Positions 21,753 through 31,228 of a DNA stretch of 64,000 bases are shown here, one piece after another. Origin of the DNA: Daedaleopsis sinensis (lineage: Eukaryota; Basidiomycota; Agaricomycetes; Polyporales; Polyporaceae); NCBI GenBank assembly GCA_033807695.1, contig CM066303.1, positions 1,922,001-1,986,000 on the forward strand, written 5' to 3'. How positions within the stretch are numbered: the stretch's first letter is position 1; each line of letters begins with the position of its first letter. The translations under genes and the position numbers were made by a program. A model generated the notes under the pieces. It worked only from the letters and a program-made list of their open reading frames with translations. It was not told where the DNA came from and made no database searches.

Positions 21753-23241
21753 ATGACCGGCCTCGCTCGCGACGCCGCCGCCTTCAAGAGCGCTCTGCAC
21801 AGACAGGACTACTCCTCATGGCACTCCCAGCCACCACCTCCTGTCCAGCCTGGCCAGCAGCCTTCCCCCTCGTCTCCTGCCGCAGATGCAGACAGGAAGA
21901 AGCGGCCAAAGTCACGCACGTCTCTTCTGCTCGACCCGTCTGTCCCTGGTGTAAGCCATGGCTGACCCGTCGGTGCAGATATCGTCTACTCTCAGCCCGC
22001 CGACACCGGTACTGGCACCAATGTCAATACCCAGCTCGTCTACCTCGTCAACCACCTCAAGGCCACCGGGAATCCCATGCGCCTCCAGGATCTCGCCATC
22101 ATCACGAGCACCCCTGTAGACACCGACAAGGTCTTGCTCGAGAAATTCAAGGGTCACGATCGTGTCATCCATGATCCCAAGACCGATCTGTACTCCTACC
22201 GGGTGCGTATCCTATCCTTACGGCGGGCAAAGGCCCTTTTCCCTACTTGAGGAAATTGGTGGGAGATATTCATCATTTCCCCGTTTTCGGGCCTCAACAC
22301 GTGCGAAAACAAAGAGAATGATACATGTCTCTCCAATTTCCGATGGGAGGGAAACAGACCCTTGCCCGTCGTGGCCGGCCTGCGCCACTTGTCTTCCACA
22401 GACCGCTAAAGAGCCACAACCCTGCAGCATGACTACAACGTGCGCAACAAGGCTGCGCTGCTGACCGAGATCCAGCGTCAGACTCGGAAAGGCGGCGGCC
22501 TTTCGGTCCGTACGCTCAAGGAGAGCTGGAAGGAGGCGCCACAGGCGATTGAGGAGCTCGAGAAAGAGGGCGAGGTCTACGTCACACGGACATTGAAGGA
22601 TGGGCAGATGCGCATGGTGTTCTGGAACGAGGTGAAGCCTACGGAGGAGCAGGGCGGCATGGCCGTCGAGCAAGGTGCGTCACTGCGTCGTACCGGGGGC
22701 ATTGAGCGATGTTACGAGCAGTTGCATCGTGGTCACGTCGTGGTCATAATCCACATGTTTCTCTCGTGTGGCGCAGTGCAACACGCTAGAAATGCTCAAA
22801 ATGATTCCGTGTTTTCTGTGTTCCATCCTGGATACATTTCGAATGTCGCGTGCGACCACGATGTATCCAGGATCGAACACATTCACAAAGGAGAGTCGTA
22901 TTGGGATTGTGATCACGCTATGATTGCAATGTAACGACTCGTTACATCAGACCACGCCCCCAGTGTCGCTTGTGTACTTCCCCGCAACTCACGCGCGAGC
23001 AGAGTTCCATGATCTCTGGCATGGGCTCGAGGTGCCAAACGATGTCGATCTTCTCAAGGCCCTTGCATCGGAGGGTCTGCAAGCGACTGCCTCTGCTGCT
23101 CCTGTGATGAAAGGCTCCTCCAAGAAGAAGGGCAAGAAGAGTGCGCCTCGTCACAGGCAGGTCCGCATCACGAACACACACTTGAAGGGCACGATCGATC
23201 TGTCGCGCGACTACGTCGCCCCGAGCACGACTGCGAAGTAG
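21753..23241 (+). CDS. tfa2: Transcription factor TFIIE beta subunit
   Basis: Exons 21753..21948, 21979..22202, 22428..22674 and 23003..23241 give 301 residues. The order follows TFIIE-beta: a basic linker (RKKRPKS), winged helix 1 (NTQLVYLVNHLKATGNPMRL, then DLYSYR), winged helix 2 (HDYNVRNKAALLTEIQRQ, KGGGLSVRTLKESWKEAPQ, VYVTRTLKDGQMRMVFWNEV), the EFHDLWHGLEVP segment, and a Lys-rich tail ending NTHLKGTIDLSRDYV. It helps TFIIE recruit TFIIH and open promoter DNA for RNA polymerase II. The first intron would be only 30 nt (GTGTAA...GTGCAG with a CTGAC branch site); a longer GC-AG intron starting near 21919 also keeps frame, so residues around 55-66 are uncertain. Introns 2 (225 bp) and 3 (328 bp) are far longer than the local norm and each holds an inverted repeat. 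Confidence 0.9.
22222..22371. repeat. Foldback (MITE-like) element in TFA2 intron 2
   Basis: Two arms of about 65-70 bp form an imperfect inverted repeat around a short loop near 22292-22300. Outer arms match as GGGCAA...TTTCCCT...GGAAATTGG against its reverse complement (27 of 35 aligned positions). The pairing continues inward through ATCATT and GTTTTCG. It fills most of the 225-bp intron. I saw no clear target-site duplication. Confidence 0.65.
22692..22964. repeat. Second foldback element in TFA2 intron 3
   Basis: A different inverted repeat occupies most of the 328-bp intron. Outer ends pair as GGGGGC and GATGTTACGAG with GATGTAACGAG. The inner arms TGTGTTCCATCCTGGATACA and its complement pair along 21 bp with one mismatch, around 22818-22838 and 22869-22889. 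The left arm has an extra segment of about 50 bp. The sequence differs from the element in intron 2. Confidence 0.65.
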
Positions 23242-23525
23242 GAAGGACACATGGACCATATACACAGGCATGTTTTATACGTTATGTACATTAGACTAAT
23301 ACCCCCTTGTGCAACTAAGATTGACAGTAGCATCACTGCTACACGCATGGTTTTTATCCCTGTCCTGCGCCAAGTTGTGACGATCAAGGGGCTGCTGTCG
23401 GAAGAGGCAGCACCAGCAAGTACGAGAACAATCCAGTAATAGACGCCCGGCTCGAGAAATGTTCGAGTATCGGGTCGATGTCGCTCATGTGTACCAAACA
23501 GCGTGATTCGGGCGTTGCTACGCAT

Positions 23526-23576
23526 TTCTAGAACATGACAGACAAGATCCAGACGACTCACCTGTAGGTATATAAG
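23526..23576 (+). promoter_or_regulatory. Heat-shock element and TATA box of first hsp20
   Basis: TTCTAGAA at 23526-23533 is an inverted pair of heat-shock half-sites. TATATAAG lies at 23569-23576, about 90 bp before the ATG. A further palindrome-like stretch, GAAATGTTC inside a larger CCCG...CGGG repeat, lies near 23447-23475. Together these fit heat-shock-factor control. Confidence 0.6.
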
Positions 23577-23666
23577 TGCTGCGACTCGACACTTCGGTCT
23601 TCACTATAAATCGAACAACAAGTCCACTACCACCTGCCTCTCACATCTCTTGCACGACAATTCGCG

Positions 23667-24251
23667 ATGTCGTTCACATTCTTCAACGAGCCGTTCTACT
23701 CCCTCGCCGACTTCGACAGCCTCTTCGACGAGGCGTTCAACGCGCGCACCTCCGGCTCGCGCACACCCTCTGCCGTCGCACACCGCAACGCAAACGCCGT
23801 CTCCCGCCCTCTACGTCCAAGGTAAGTCTCGCGTCTACACGCAAGGAATTGCAAGGGCTGACGCCGCACAGGATGGACCTGCACGAGGACCGCGAGAAGA
23901 ACGTCGTGACCGCGACGTTCGAGCTCCCCGGGCTCACCAAGGAGCACGTGCAGCTCGACATCAAGGACAACGTCCTGACCGTCTCGGGCGAGTCGACGCT
24001 CTCGAGCGAGCACAGCGAGAAGGGCTACGCCGTGCGCGAGCGCCGGTTCGGCAAGTTCTCGAGGGCGTTGCCGCTGCCGCAGGGTGTCAAGGTATGTCGA
24101 TCTTGTTCTCAGCGCGATTGGTACGCGGCACGGGGCTCACTGTTTTTCGCAGCCTGAGGAGATCAAGGCGTCGATGGCCGACGGTGTGCTGACGATCACG
24201 TTCCCGCGCACCACGCCGGAGATGGCGCCGCAGAAGATCGCGATTCAGTGA
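23667..24251 (+). CDS. Small heat-shock protein (Hsp20/alpha-crystallin)
   Basis: Exons 23667..23821, 23872..24091 and 24153..24251 give 157 residues. The protein starts MSFTFFNEPFYSLADFDSL. The alpha-crystallin domain runs from about residue 52: MDLHEDREKNVVTATFELPG, HVQLDIKDNVLTVSGES, YAVRERRFGKFSRALPLPQG, then after the last intron ASMADGVLTITFPRTTP and the C-terminal IAIQ, which contains the I-x-I assembly motif. The usual length for fungal Hsp16-class chaperones is 140-170. It should form oligomers that hold unfolding proteins in the cytosol without ATP. A TATA box and heat-shock element precede it. A near-identical gene lies in inverted orientation 3.2 kb downstream. Confidence 0.94.
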
Positions 24252-24741
24252 AGTGACGGACCGGACGAATACCTACTCGATGTAACATAGCTCTTGTAGC
24301 AATACACTCGGATTCCAATGGTGCGAGCGATTGTATCGGTTCAGGGCATTAGTAAAGACGTACAGTACATGGCAGCAGCGTAAAGAAGTTCGAATTCATA
24401 CACGACTAAGGGAGTAAACTACGTTGGAGTTTCGGCGCATGTTAGCTTCCCTGCGTACGCACTTGTACGCAGGTACTAGTCCCGAGGGCCATGAAGAGGC
24501 CTGCGCCAGGAACAACTGCGCGCCGCGAACGGCTGCAGTCGACCGTACCTCGGGGCCGTGCTTGACTCGAGTGGCCGCTTGAAAAAGGGGGCCTGTGCAC
24601 CGCTTGAAAAAATGGGTGCACCTCGAGCGGCGCTTGAGGGTCGAGTATGTACTTAAATAGCAATAACAATATCTATCTTGAGGCACTCTATCGCGGCGGC
24701 GAAGTCCATATTCAGCCCATTCGGGGTCACACTGCAGGGGG

Positions 24742-25088
24742 GTGAGCGATCGTTGTGGATAAAGCGGAGAAAAACGCACCATATCCATTCGGTGCGACGC
24801 CCAGAAGTACTTGGAGGGCGTCGCTGTTGAGGCCTGAGGCACAATGGCTGCGAAACGTCGTGAGCGATCTTGGGGTGGCTGGATCGAGCAGAGATAGACG
24901 CACCATATCCCATTCGGTGCGACGCCCAGAAATACTTGGAGGGCGTCGCTGTTGAGGTACAATGACTGCGAGAGGAAGTCGTGAGCGATCTTGGGGTAGC
25001 CGGATCAAGCAGAGATAGACGAACCATGTCCCATTCGGTGCGACGCCCAGAACTACTTGGAGGGCGTCGCAGTTGATGCACAGTGGCC
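24742..25088. repeat. Tandem repeat, three copies of a ~120-bp unit
   Basis: Copies start with GTGAGCGATC at 24742, 24860 and 24981; spacing is 118 and 121 bp and the third is shortened. Each contains an almost invariant 45-bp core beginning CATTCGGTGCGACGCCCAGA. Within the core, GCGACGCCC and GGGCGTCGC can pair as a 9-bp hairpin stem. A decayed fourth copy may precede 24742 (CCCATTCGG at about 24716). Confidence 0.85.
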
Positions 25089-25148
25089 AATGACTCGAGC
25101 GCGTTGATTGAACTTGAAGCTTGAAGTTTTCACTGTCAAGTCCGGTCG

Positions 25149-25335
25149 GCCGACGCGCCCTACAAAGCCTCAGCGGGCGATGGCGGCTACGTCTAGTCAG
25201 CCTCCCGGACCGCACGCGCAGCACACCCCCAGGTCCCTCGGCGTCCTGTTCAGCATGCGGAGTGTGGCAGGTTCGCTCAGCCGACGCGCCCTACGTCGCC
25301 TCAGCGGGCGATGGCGGCTACGTCTAGTCGGCCTC
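25149..25335. repeat. GC-rich direct repeat pair
   Basis: A block of about 57 bp beginning GCCGACGCGCCCTAC occurs at 25149 and again at 25280, 131 bp apart, with very few differences (AAA versus GTC after CCCTAC). It contains GCGGGCGATGGCGGCTACGT. The purpose is unknown. Confidence 0.75.
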
Positions 25336-27470
25336 GGTCCCACTGCGCACATCGTCGCAGCCCAGCCGACGTGCTGTGAGGGGTGGGTGGAGGCACGAGC
25401 TTGTGCGGGGAGAATCCTGGCGGCGCGCACGATTAGCAGCAACACATGCGTCGAGCGGTGATGTACGTACCGTCACAAGACAGCTCCCCGTTGGCGACGC
25501 GACGCCAACACACCCGCCATGGGGCTCGTGCAGTAGCGGTCCGCGTCGGCAGACCCCCGCAGAGGAGCGCGGACATGGCGGCGTGCCTGTCAGCGCGTAC
25601 GTCGCCGACCCGTGCCCCTTTCGAGGCACGTTGCTGGTTATGGCGTCCGTGCGGTGTCCCGCCCCGCTCGGGGGCGGGTATCCGTCCCGGGGCACCCCGC
25701 GTGATACAGCGCCGCCGTGCGTGTTGGACGCGACGGCGACGCCGAAGCGGGGCGCCGACGCCTGGGCTCACGCGCGTGCTCGCACCGCTGTGCAGTCACT
25801 AGGACCGCGGGGTGGAACACGCTCTATGGCCGCTGGTGCCCGGGATTGCGGCGCGCCACGATGCGACCTGGAAGATGGTTAGCCTGTGGTTAGGGCGAGG
25901 ACGACGAAGAGCGTACGTACAGTTGCACACCGAGGTTGCCGATGTATGTACCTAAACCCTGTCGAGGATGATCAACGACCGTAGGAGGAGATGCGTCGAG
26001 AGGAGTACGTACCTTCATGTAGTCGCCGTTTAGGCTCGGTCCATGTTGAGTAGGTGTTGAGCCATTGAGGGCGTCGTTGCGGTCTTCAAGATACCATAGT
26101 GCTTGTGCAGGCGCAGAGGCCTTGTCGAGTGTCGGAGACGATGGTGGTGATGAGGAGAGAGAGGAGAGGAGAGTGTGGGGATTATATATGGCCCCGCGGC
26201 CGGCGCTATATGGCTGACTGGTTACGGATGTCCGATGAGGTGCACGCGTCAGCCTCCGAGAAAAGGACAAAGGGCGCTGCGTGTCGACCTTTCTGATTGT
26301 CCTACTACGCGAGGAGGCGGCTGAGTCTGAATGTTCTTCCGCGCTCCTGCCATATAAGGCTAAGGATGTAATGCTTCTCGCCCCAGAATCCGCCAAGGGG
26401 TGTGTGCGAACTGCGCAGGACGAGAGACATACCGCACCCTCAATTTGTTTCCGGGGCTTCTTTGAACACATGTTCAGTCGAATAGTCATCGATCCGCCCG
26501 ACGGTAGTATGCGTTCGACTTATTGCCCGCCTCCATTTCCCTCTGCCAGTGAGCCGCCACCGTGACAGTCGCTGTAGCACAGAGTACGCGTAGCGACTCG
26601 GTTGGTTGGGATAGAGGTGAGAAGGGGGCCCACAAGGAAAGGTTCGCGGGAGCAGAGCCTCGCTACATCGTGTCTCCCGCGTTGACGCGAGGGCGGCCTA
26701 GCCATGCAAGCGGGGTTCTGAACCATGTTTGGCCGTGTTTGGTCCTGTAGGCGGCCTCCATCCATATTTGGCCCTCTCTGCCCTTGTTCTCCGCCGCACG
26801 CACCGTCCAGGGAGGCGTTCTTCCGGATGGCCGCGCTGATAATCATGGGCGGCGACCACAATTTGTATTGCTCCACATCTCAGGTCCTGGCAAGAGTACA
26901 ACACGTTGCAGCCGCGTGCGACGATGGTATTTGTCCGCTACCGTCGGCCCAGTCGATCCTTCTGCATCACGCTGCAGATGATCTGCAACGCACAAAAGGG
27001 GGACGAAATGGCTCTTGTACCGCGGCCAGACCTCGAAAGATGAACACCAGTTTTTCGCGCGCCCGGTTACCTGGGTGGGTGTCATCCGGTCCTCAAGCTC
27101 AAGCTGAGTTGAAAATTGAAATGCAACGGAGGTGTGAAACCTCGGAAACTAGCCCTCAGGCTGGCAGACCGTGTACGGAGCGTTGGGCATCGAATTGCGG
27201 GTGCTGATACTGATACTTAGATCTTACACTGAGGAGCGGCGAGCCCGCATGGCTTCTTCGTGGCCTCAGGAGTAGACAGTTGTGCACTCACAGAAGCCAA
27301 CGTGCAATGAATTACCACGCTATTCTCACCGAATCGTGGTAACACACTGCGCCTGACCTCCAAGTTGGCTACGTTATCAGAGCAGAAAGAATGTTCCGAG
27401 TATAATACTTATTGCTACATGATTGCTATGTTCACACGCCCATTGCAATGGGTATCGAGAGAGAGTTGGT

Positions 27471-28068
27471 TCACTGAATCGCGATCTTCTGCGGTGCTTT
27501 CTCTGGCGTCGAGCGCGGGAACGTGATAGTCAACACACCATCGGCCATCGACGCCTTGATCTCCTCGGGCTGGTAGCCAACTCGTCAGCGCCGCACCACT
27601 GGAATGCAGGTCGTACACCAGTGGCAGGCTTGGACGTACCTTCACACCCTGAGGCAGAGGCAACGACCTCGAGAACCTGCCAAAGCGGCGCTCGCGCACG
27701 GCATAACCCTTCTCGTTGTGCTCGCTCGAGATCGCGGACTCGCCCGAGACGGTCAGCACGCCGTCTTTGACGTCGAGCTGCACGTTGTCCTTGGAGAGCC
27801 CGGGGAGCTCGAACATCGCGGTCACGACGTTCTTCTCGCGGTCCTCGTGCAGGTCCATCCTACCAGAGAAACGTCAGCCTATGACCGTGCGGGCGTCGGA
27901 GTGGTCGAATTACCTCGGACGCATGGCACGCGAGGAGTTCTGGAGTTGTCCGCCTTCACGTTGGCCGACAGTACGGGGGCCGGTGGTGCGCGCATTGAAC
28001 GCCTCGTCGAAGAGATGGTCAAAGTCGGCAAGGGTGTAGAAGGGCTCGGTGAAGAGAGTAAGAGACAT
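27471..28068 (-). CDS. Small heat-shock protein, inverted paralogue
   Basis: Exons 28068..27914, 27859..27640 and 27569..27471 give 157 residues, with exon lengths (155, 220, 99) identical to those of the plus-strand copy at 23667. The alpha-crystallin domain reads MDLHEDREKNVVTAMFELPG, NVQLDVKDGVLTVSGES, RRFGRFSRSLPLPQGVK, ASMADGVLTITFPRSTP, ending IAIQ. Differences cluster in the N-terminal arm (EGGQLQNSSRAMRP), the part that usually sets oligomer size and client range. The two genes face each other. It probably arose by inverted duplication and is likely heat-inducible. Confidence 0.94.
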
Positions 28069-28169
28069 CGCGTCTTGTAGTGTGTATGGGAGGTGTAGAG
28101 AGTCGGAGAGGTTGCCTAAGTACGTGTGGTTTGAAGTGTGACTGTGTTGCGGAACTCCCGCGACAGCCG

Positions 28170-28228
28170 TCGGGGGTTAAATATTGTGCAAAGGAGCGAG
28201 TCGCGTATGTTCCCGCACATATCTAGAA
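28170..28228 (-). promoter_or_regulatory. Promoter of second hsp20
   Basis: On the minus strand an AT-rich TATA-like AATATTTAA lies near 28177-28185, about 110 bp before the ATG. Further upstream TCTAGAA at 28222-28228 matches the core of the heat-shock element of the other copy, with a GGGAAC half-site nearby. Confidence 0.45.
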
Positions 28229-28467
28229 TGACCTGGGAAGACAAGCATTAGCGTTCCGGTGAGTGGGTGAAATGGCTACTCAACGCTAGGAATAAGGCGT
28301 CTATTCTGGACTGTTCTCGAGGGTTTTCCAAAGAAGGCAAGCGAGTAGGATCACTCTGTGGAACTCTGCTAGGCCAAATCATGCATAGTGAACTCTTACA
28401 TTACAGACCATGTCACAGCCCACGAACTTGCGTCTCCGTAGCTTACACTTTTCACGTCTTTGGTCTT

Positions 28468-30644
28468 TCAGGTCTCCTTCGAGGGAGTTATCTTCACCGG
28501 CACCGTGCCCGTAATTGGGCTCTCTCCATAGATAGCAGCAGCCGCGGCCTCCAACGCAGGCACGGTGAACTCGAAAGTCGCAATCGCGGGGACCGCGATA
28601 TCGCCCAGCGCGAGCAAGTCGTACGGTGCGCACGTCGTCACCGCGACGACCTTCACAGGGTCATCGACGGCCGCGGCGACCTGCCTGAAGAACGCGACCT
28701 GCCACGCGCCCTTCTCATACCCATTCCGCGTCGCAAACACGACCGAGGCCGCCGCGCGGAGCTGCTCTAGAAGCGCAGGGGTGACCGCGCTGTCCTCGGC
28801 GTACACGACGTGCTCGATCGCGAGCGTACGCTGCTTGATGGCCTGCGCGAACGCCGAGTAGGACGGGCCGGCGGTGTTCCGGAGGTTGCCCGCGGCATCG
28901 CGCAGCTGGCTCTCAGCGTCGTCGACCGCGCGGTTGAGCGACTCCATGCGCGGGGTGAAGAGCACGGCGGGGCCGATGGCGGAGAGCGGCGCGAAGGGGC
29001 GGGAGTTCGGGAGGTGCGCGATCGTCGCGGCGTACGCGCGTTTGCTCAGCAGCTGGGTCTCGGCCTTCAACCTCGCGACGGAGTCAATCGGGTAAGGGGC
29101 CAGGACGTCGTCCCAAGATCCGGCAAAGCGGTCCTTCAGCGCGGCAATGCGGAGCCCGCTGGTCTTCAGTTCTTCAATCGAGAGCGTGCCCGCCTCGACC
29201 GCAGCGTACGCCTTCTCGATGGCGCCGACGTGGCGAACGTACTGGTGGCAGATCATCACAATGTCCGCGCCAGCCTGTAGCGCACGCACAGCTCCACCCT
29301 CAGACGTGTACGTCTCGGCGACGGCCTCCATCTCTAAGCAGTCCGTCACGACGACACCCTCGTAGCCCATCTCGCCGCGAAGAAGGTCTGTGGTTATGGT
29401 GCGCGACAAGGAGCAAGGGGTCTCATCCTTGGTGATCAGGGGTAGCGCCATGTGTCCAGTCATGATGCTGGCGATTGTGTCGCGCACGAGCGCCCGGAAG
29501 GGCACGAGTTCTGTCTGCGTCAACGAAGCTTTGTCGACGAGGATCCGCGGGAGGCTCAGGTGCGAGTCGACGTGCGTATTTCCGTGACCAGGAAAGTGTT
29601 TTGCGGAAGGCGCAACCTTTTGTGCGGTGAACGCGGAGCTTACAGCCTGCACGTAGAGGGCCGCCGTAGCGGGATCTACGAGGAGATAGCAGTTCAAGTA
29701 CACGCAGCGTGCACGAGCACATGAACGGCATACCATCACTATATGAGCGGACCCCTATAACGATAGTCAATCAGCAATCTGTATCTCGTGCTAATATTGT
29801 ATTCACACACCGATGACTGGGTTCCTGGGATCAGAGTTGACGTCTGCTACCGGGCTATAACTATAAAAATGTGAGCGGGGGACTACGGAGGAGATGGTTG
29901 TTCCCTACACCCAATTGATTCCTGCAGCCCTCAATTCTTTCGCAGTGGCCGTTGACACTTCAGTCGCAAGTTCTGGCGAACCCGAGGCGGCGAGCGCCAT
30001 AGCTCCTGGGCTGGTCGCGGTCAGTCCATCACTAGAACAACGCTGTCATGAGTACCTACAACTGTGTTCCAGCATTCGGAGTGCTAAATGCGGAGACCAG
30101 TCCTGGATCATATGCGTCGTGAGTTTAAGTTGTATGATCAAGGAGGAGGTGTATTTCGGCCAGAAACGCGGTCGTTGTCACTCCTTGCACCACCAGAACT
30201 TCCCGAGGTGTACCAACATACCAAGCTAGCGTCACATGTAGACTTACCATTTTCTTGATCGATGCCAATGAGCAACGGACGAGTGTGGCTTGCGTCTCTC
30301 GCCAGACTTTGCAGTTCGGTGGTCAAACGATGAACTTGTTCGATACCTGATGGGGGCATCAGACAAGAACAAGAGTATACAGAAGCAGGCGACGTACTCT
30401 GCACGTTTCGTTTGAACAGGATGACATTGCTAAGACTCTTGTCAGTAAGGAGTGGTAAGTTTCAAATACCTAAGACCTACCCGAGGTAGTAATCCTTGAT
30501 GAGCGTTCGGATATTGTCGTTGACTTCGTGGCCATGAAATCCGAACACGAAATGCTGCTACCGTTGAGTCTGGTGTTGGTCAAGGACTGGAGGGGGACTT
30601 ACTTGACCGATCTCGCGTCTGGTGGCCTCGTTTAATGCAGTCAT
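28468..30644 (-). CDS. GH3 beta-N-acetylhexosaminidase (NagZ-like)
   Basis: Nine exons give 556 residues: 30644..30603, 30554..30481, 30429..30398, 30346..30248, 30102..30060, 30010..29909, 29860..29811, 29754..29734, 29675..28468. Motifs follow GH3 NagZ enzymes: HFVFGFHGHEVND, LGNVILFKRNV, LIGIDQENGLVSAF, INWVYSPVADVNSDPRNPVI, AKHFPGHGNTHVDSHLSLP (catalytic His-Asp dyad loop) and VVTDCLEMEAV with the nucleophile Asp. The C-terminal 200 residues form the second GH3 domain. No signal peptide is visible, so it is probably intracellular, removing beta-linked N-acetylglucosamine from chitin or glycoprotein fragments. The first ATG follows no other in-frame start. Intron 4 (145 bp) is the only long one. 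Confidence 0.9.
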
Positions 30645-31228
30645 GACGAGTACCGAGTGTATGATTTTCAGATTGCTGACGATATGGATCGTTGATCAGA
30701 GTCCGCGGGACCTTGAAGTTGCGAGTTGGGTGATGTTGCAGGATGCTGTGAGTCTGACGGCTGTTTGTCGACTGCTGTGAGAGTAACGGCAGACAGGTCT
30801 CGCCGCCGCTCGGTGGTCAGGTTACAGGGCGCACTATGAGAATCAGTGGTGGTAACAGGACTGAGGGGCACGAAAAGAGGATGGATGGCCCTGTGCAAGG
30901 GAGGCTCTGGGGCTTATTATATCAGACGTTCCCGGATCAGAGTTGGCAGTAGTTTATGGGCATTCATTCATGTGGCCGGCCCTGGTTGACGAGAGTTGCG
31001 GTGGAGGAGGGCATTGCCCGCAGTGATGCATGATGAGCGAGTCCCGACGTTTCATGAAAAGTCCGAGTCGGAACAGATGTGCGCTCTGCGCTGACCCGCT
31101 GGGCGCTGGTAGGCGCTGGTGCCGCCGCCGGCCACGTGCGGGCGCACTGACAAGCTTGGGCACACAGCCTCAGCATCTGTTCATCGTATACCACGATCCC
31201 CTCCCCCTCCTCCTCGTCGTCCGACACG
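30645..31228. other. Divergent promoter region, GH3 / VHS-GAT
   Basis: About 585 bp between the GH3 start (minus) and the VHS-GAT start (plus). It includes several short unsupported frames and a pyrimidine-rich tract before the plus-strand ATG (CCTCCCCCTCCTCCTCG near 31200), typical of fungal start-site regions. Confidence 0.45.

Larger units (their letters stand above)
24252..27470. other. 3.2-kb gene-poor spacer between two hsp20 genes
   Basis: No protein-coding gene is supported here. The 5' third holds a 120-bp tandem repeat and a GC-rich direct repeat, listed separately. On the minus strand a good TATA box (TATATAAT at about 26182-26189) sits over a possible spliced transcript. Candidate exons begin near 26155 and end with ACATGAAG|GTACGT near 26012, continuing at GGTTTAGGTACATACATCGG near 25955. 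It reads only a few tens of codons in any frame and matches nothing I know, so it may be non-coding or spurious. The rest (26,300-27,470) shows no structure. Confidence 0.45.

Noticed and set aside
24742..25088. CRISPR-like array
   Set aside because: Units are 118-121 bp without short repeats and unique spacers, and the genome is eukaryotic.
25376..25882. GC-rich open frames on both strands in the hsp20 spacer
   Set aside because: High GC lowers stop frequency; no domain, no ATG context and overlapping frames on both strands of similar length.
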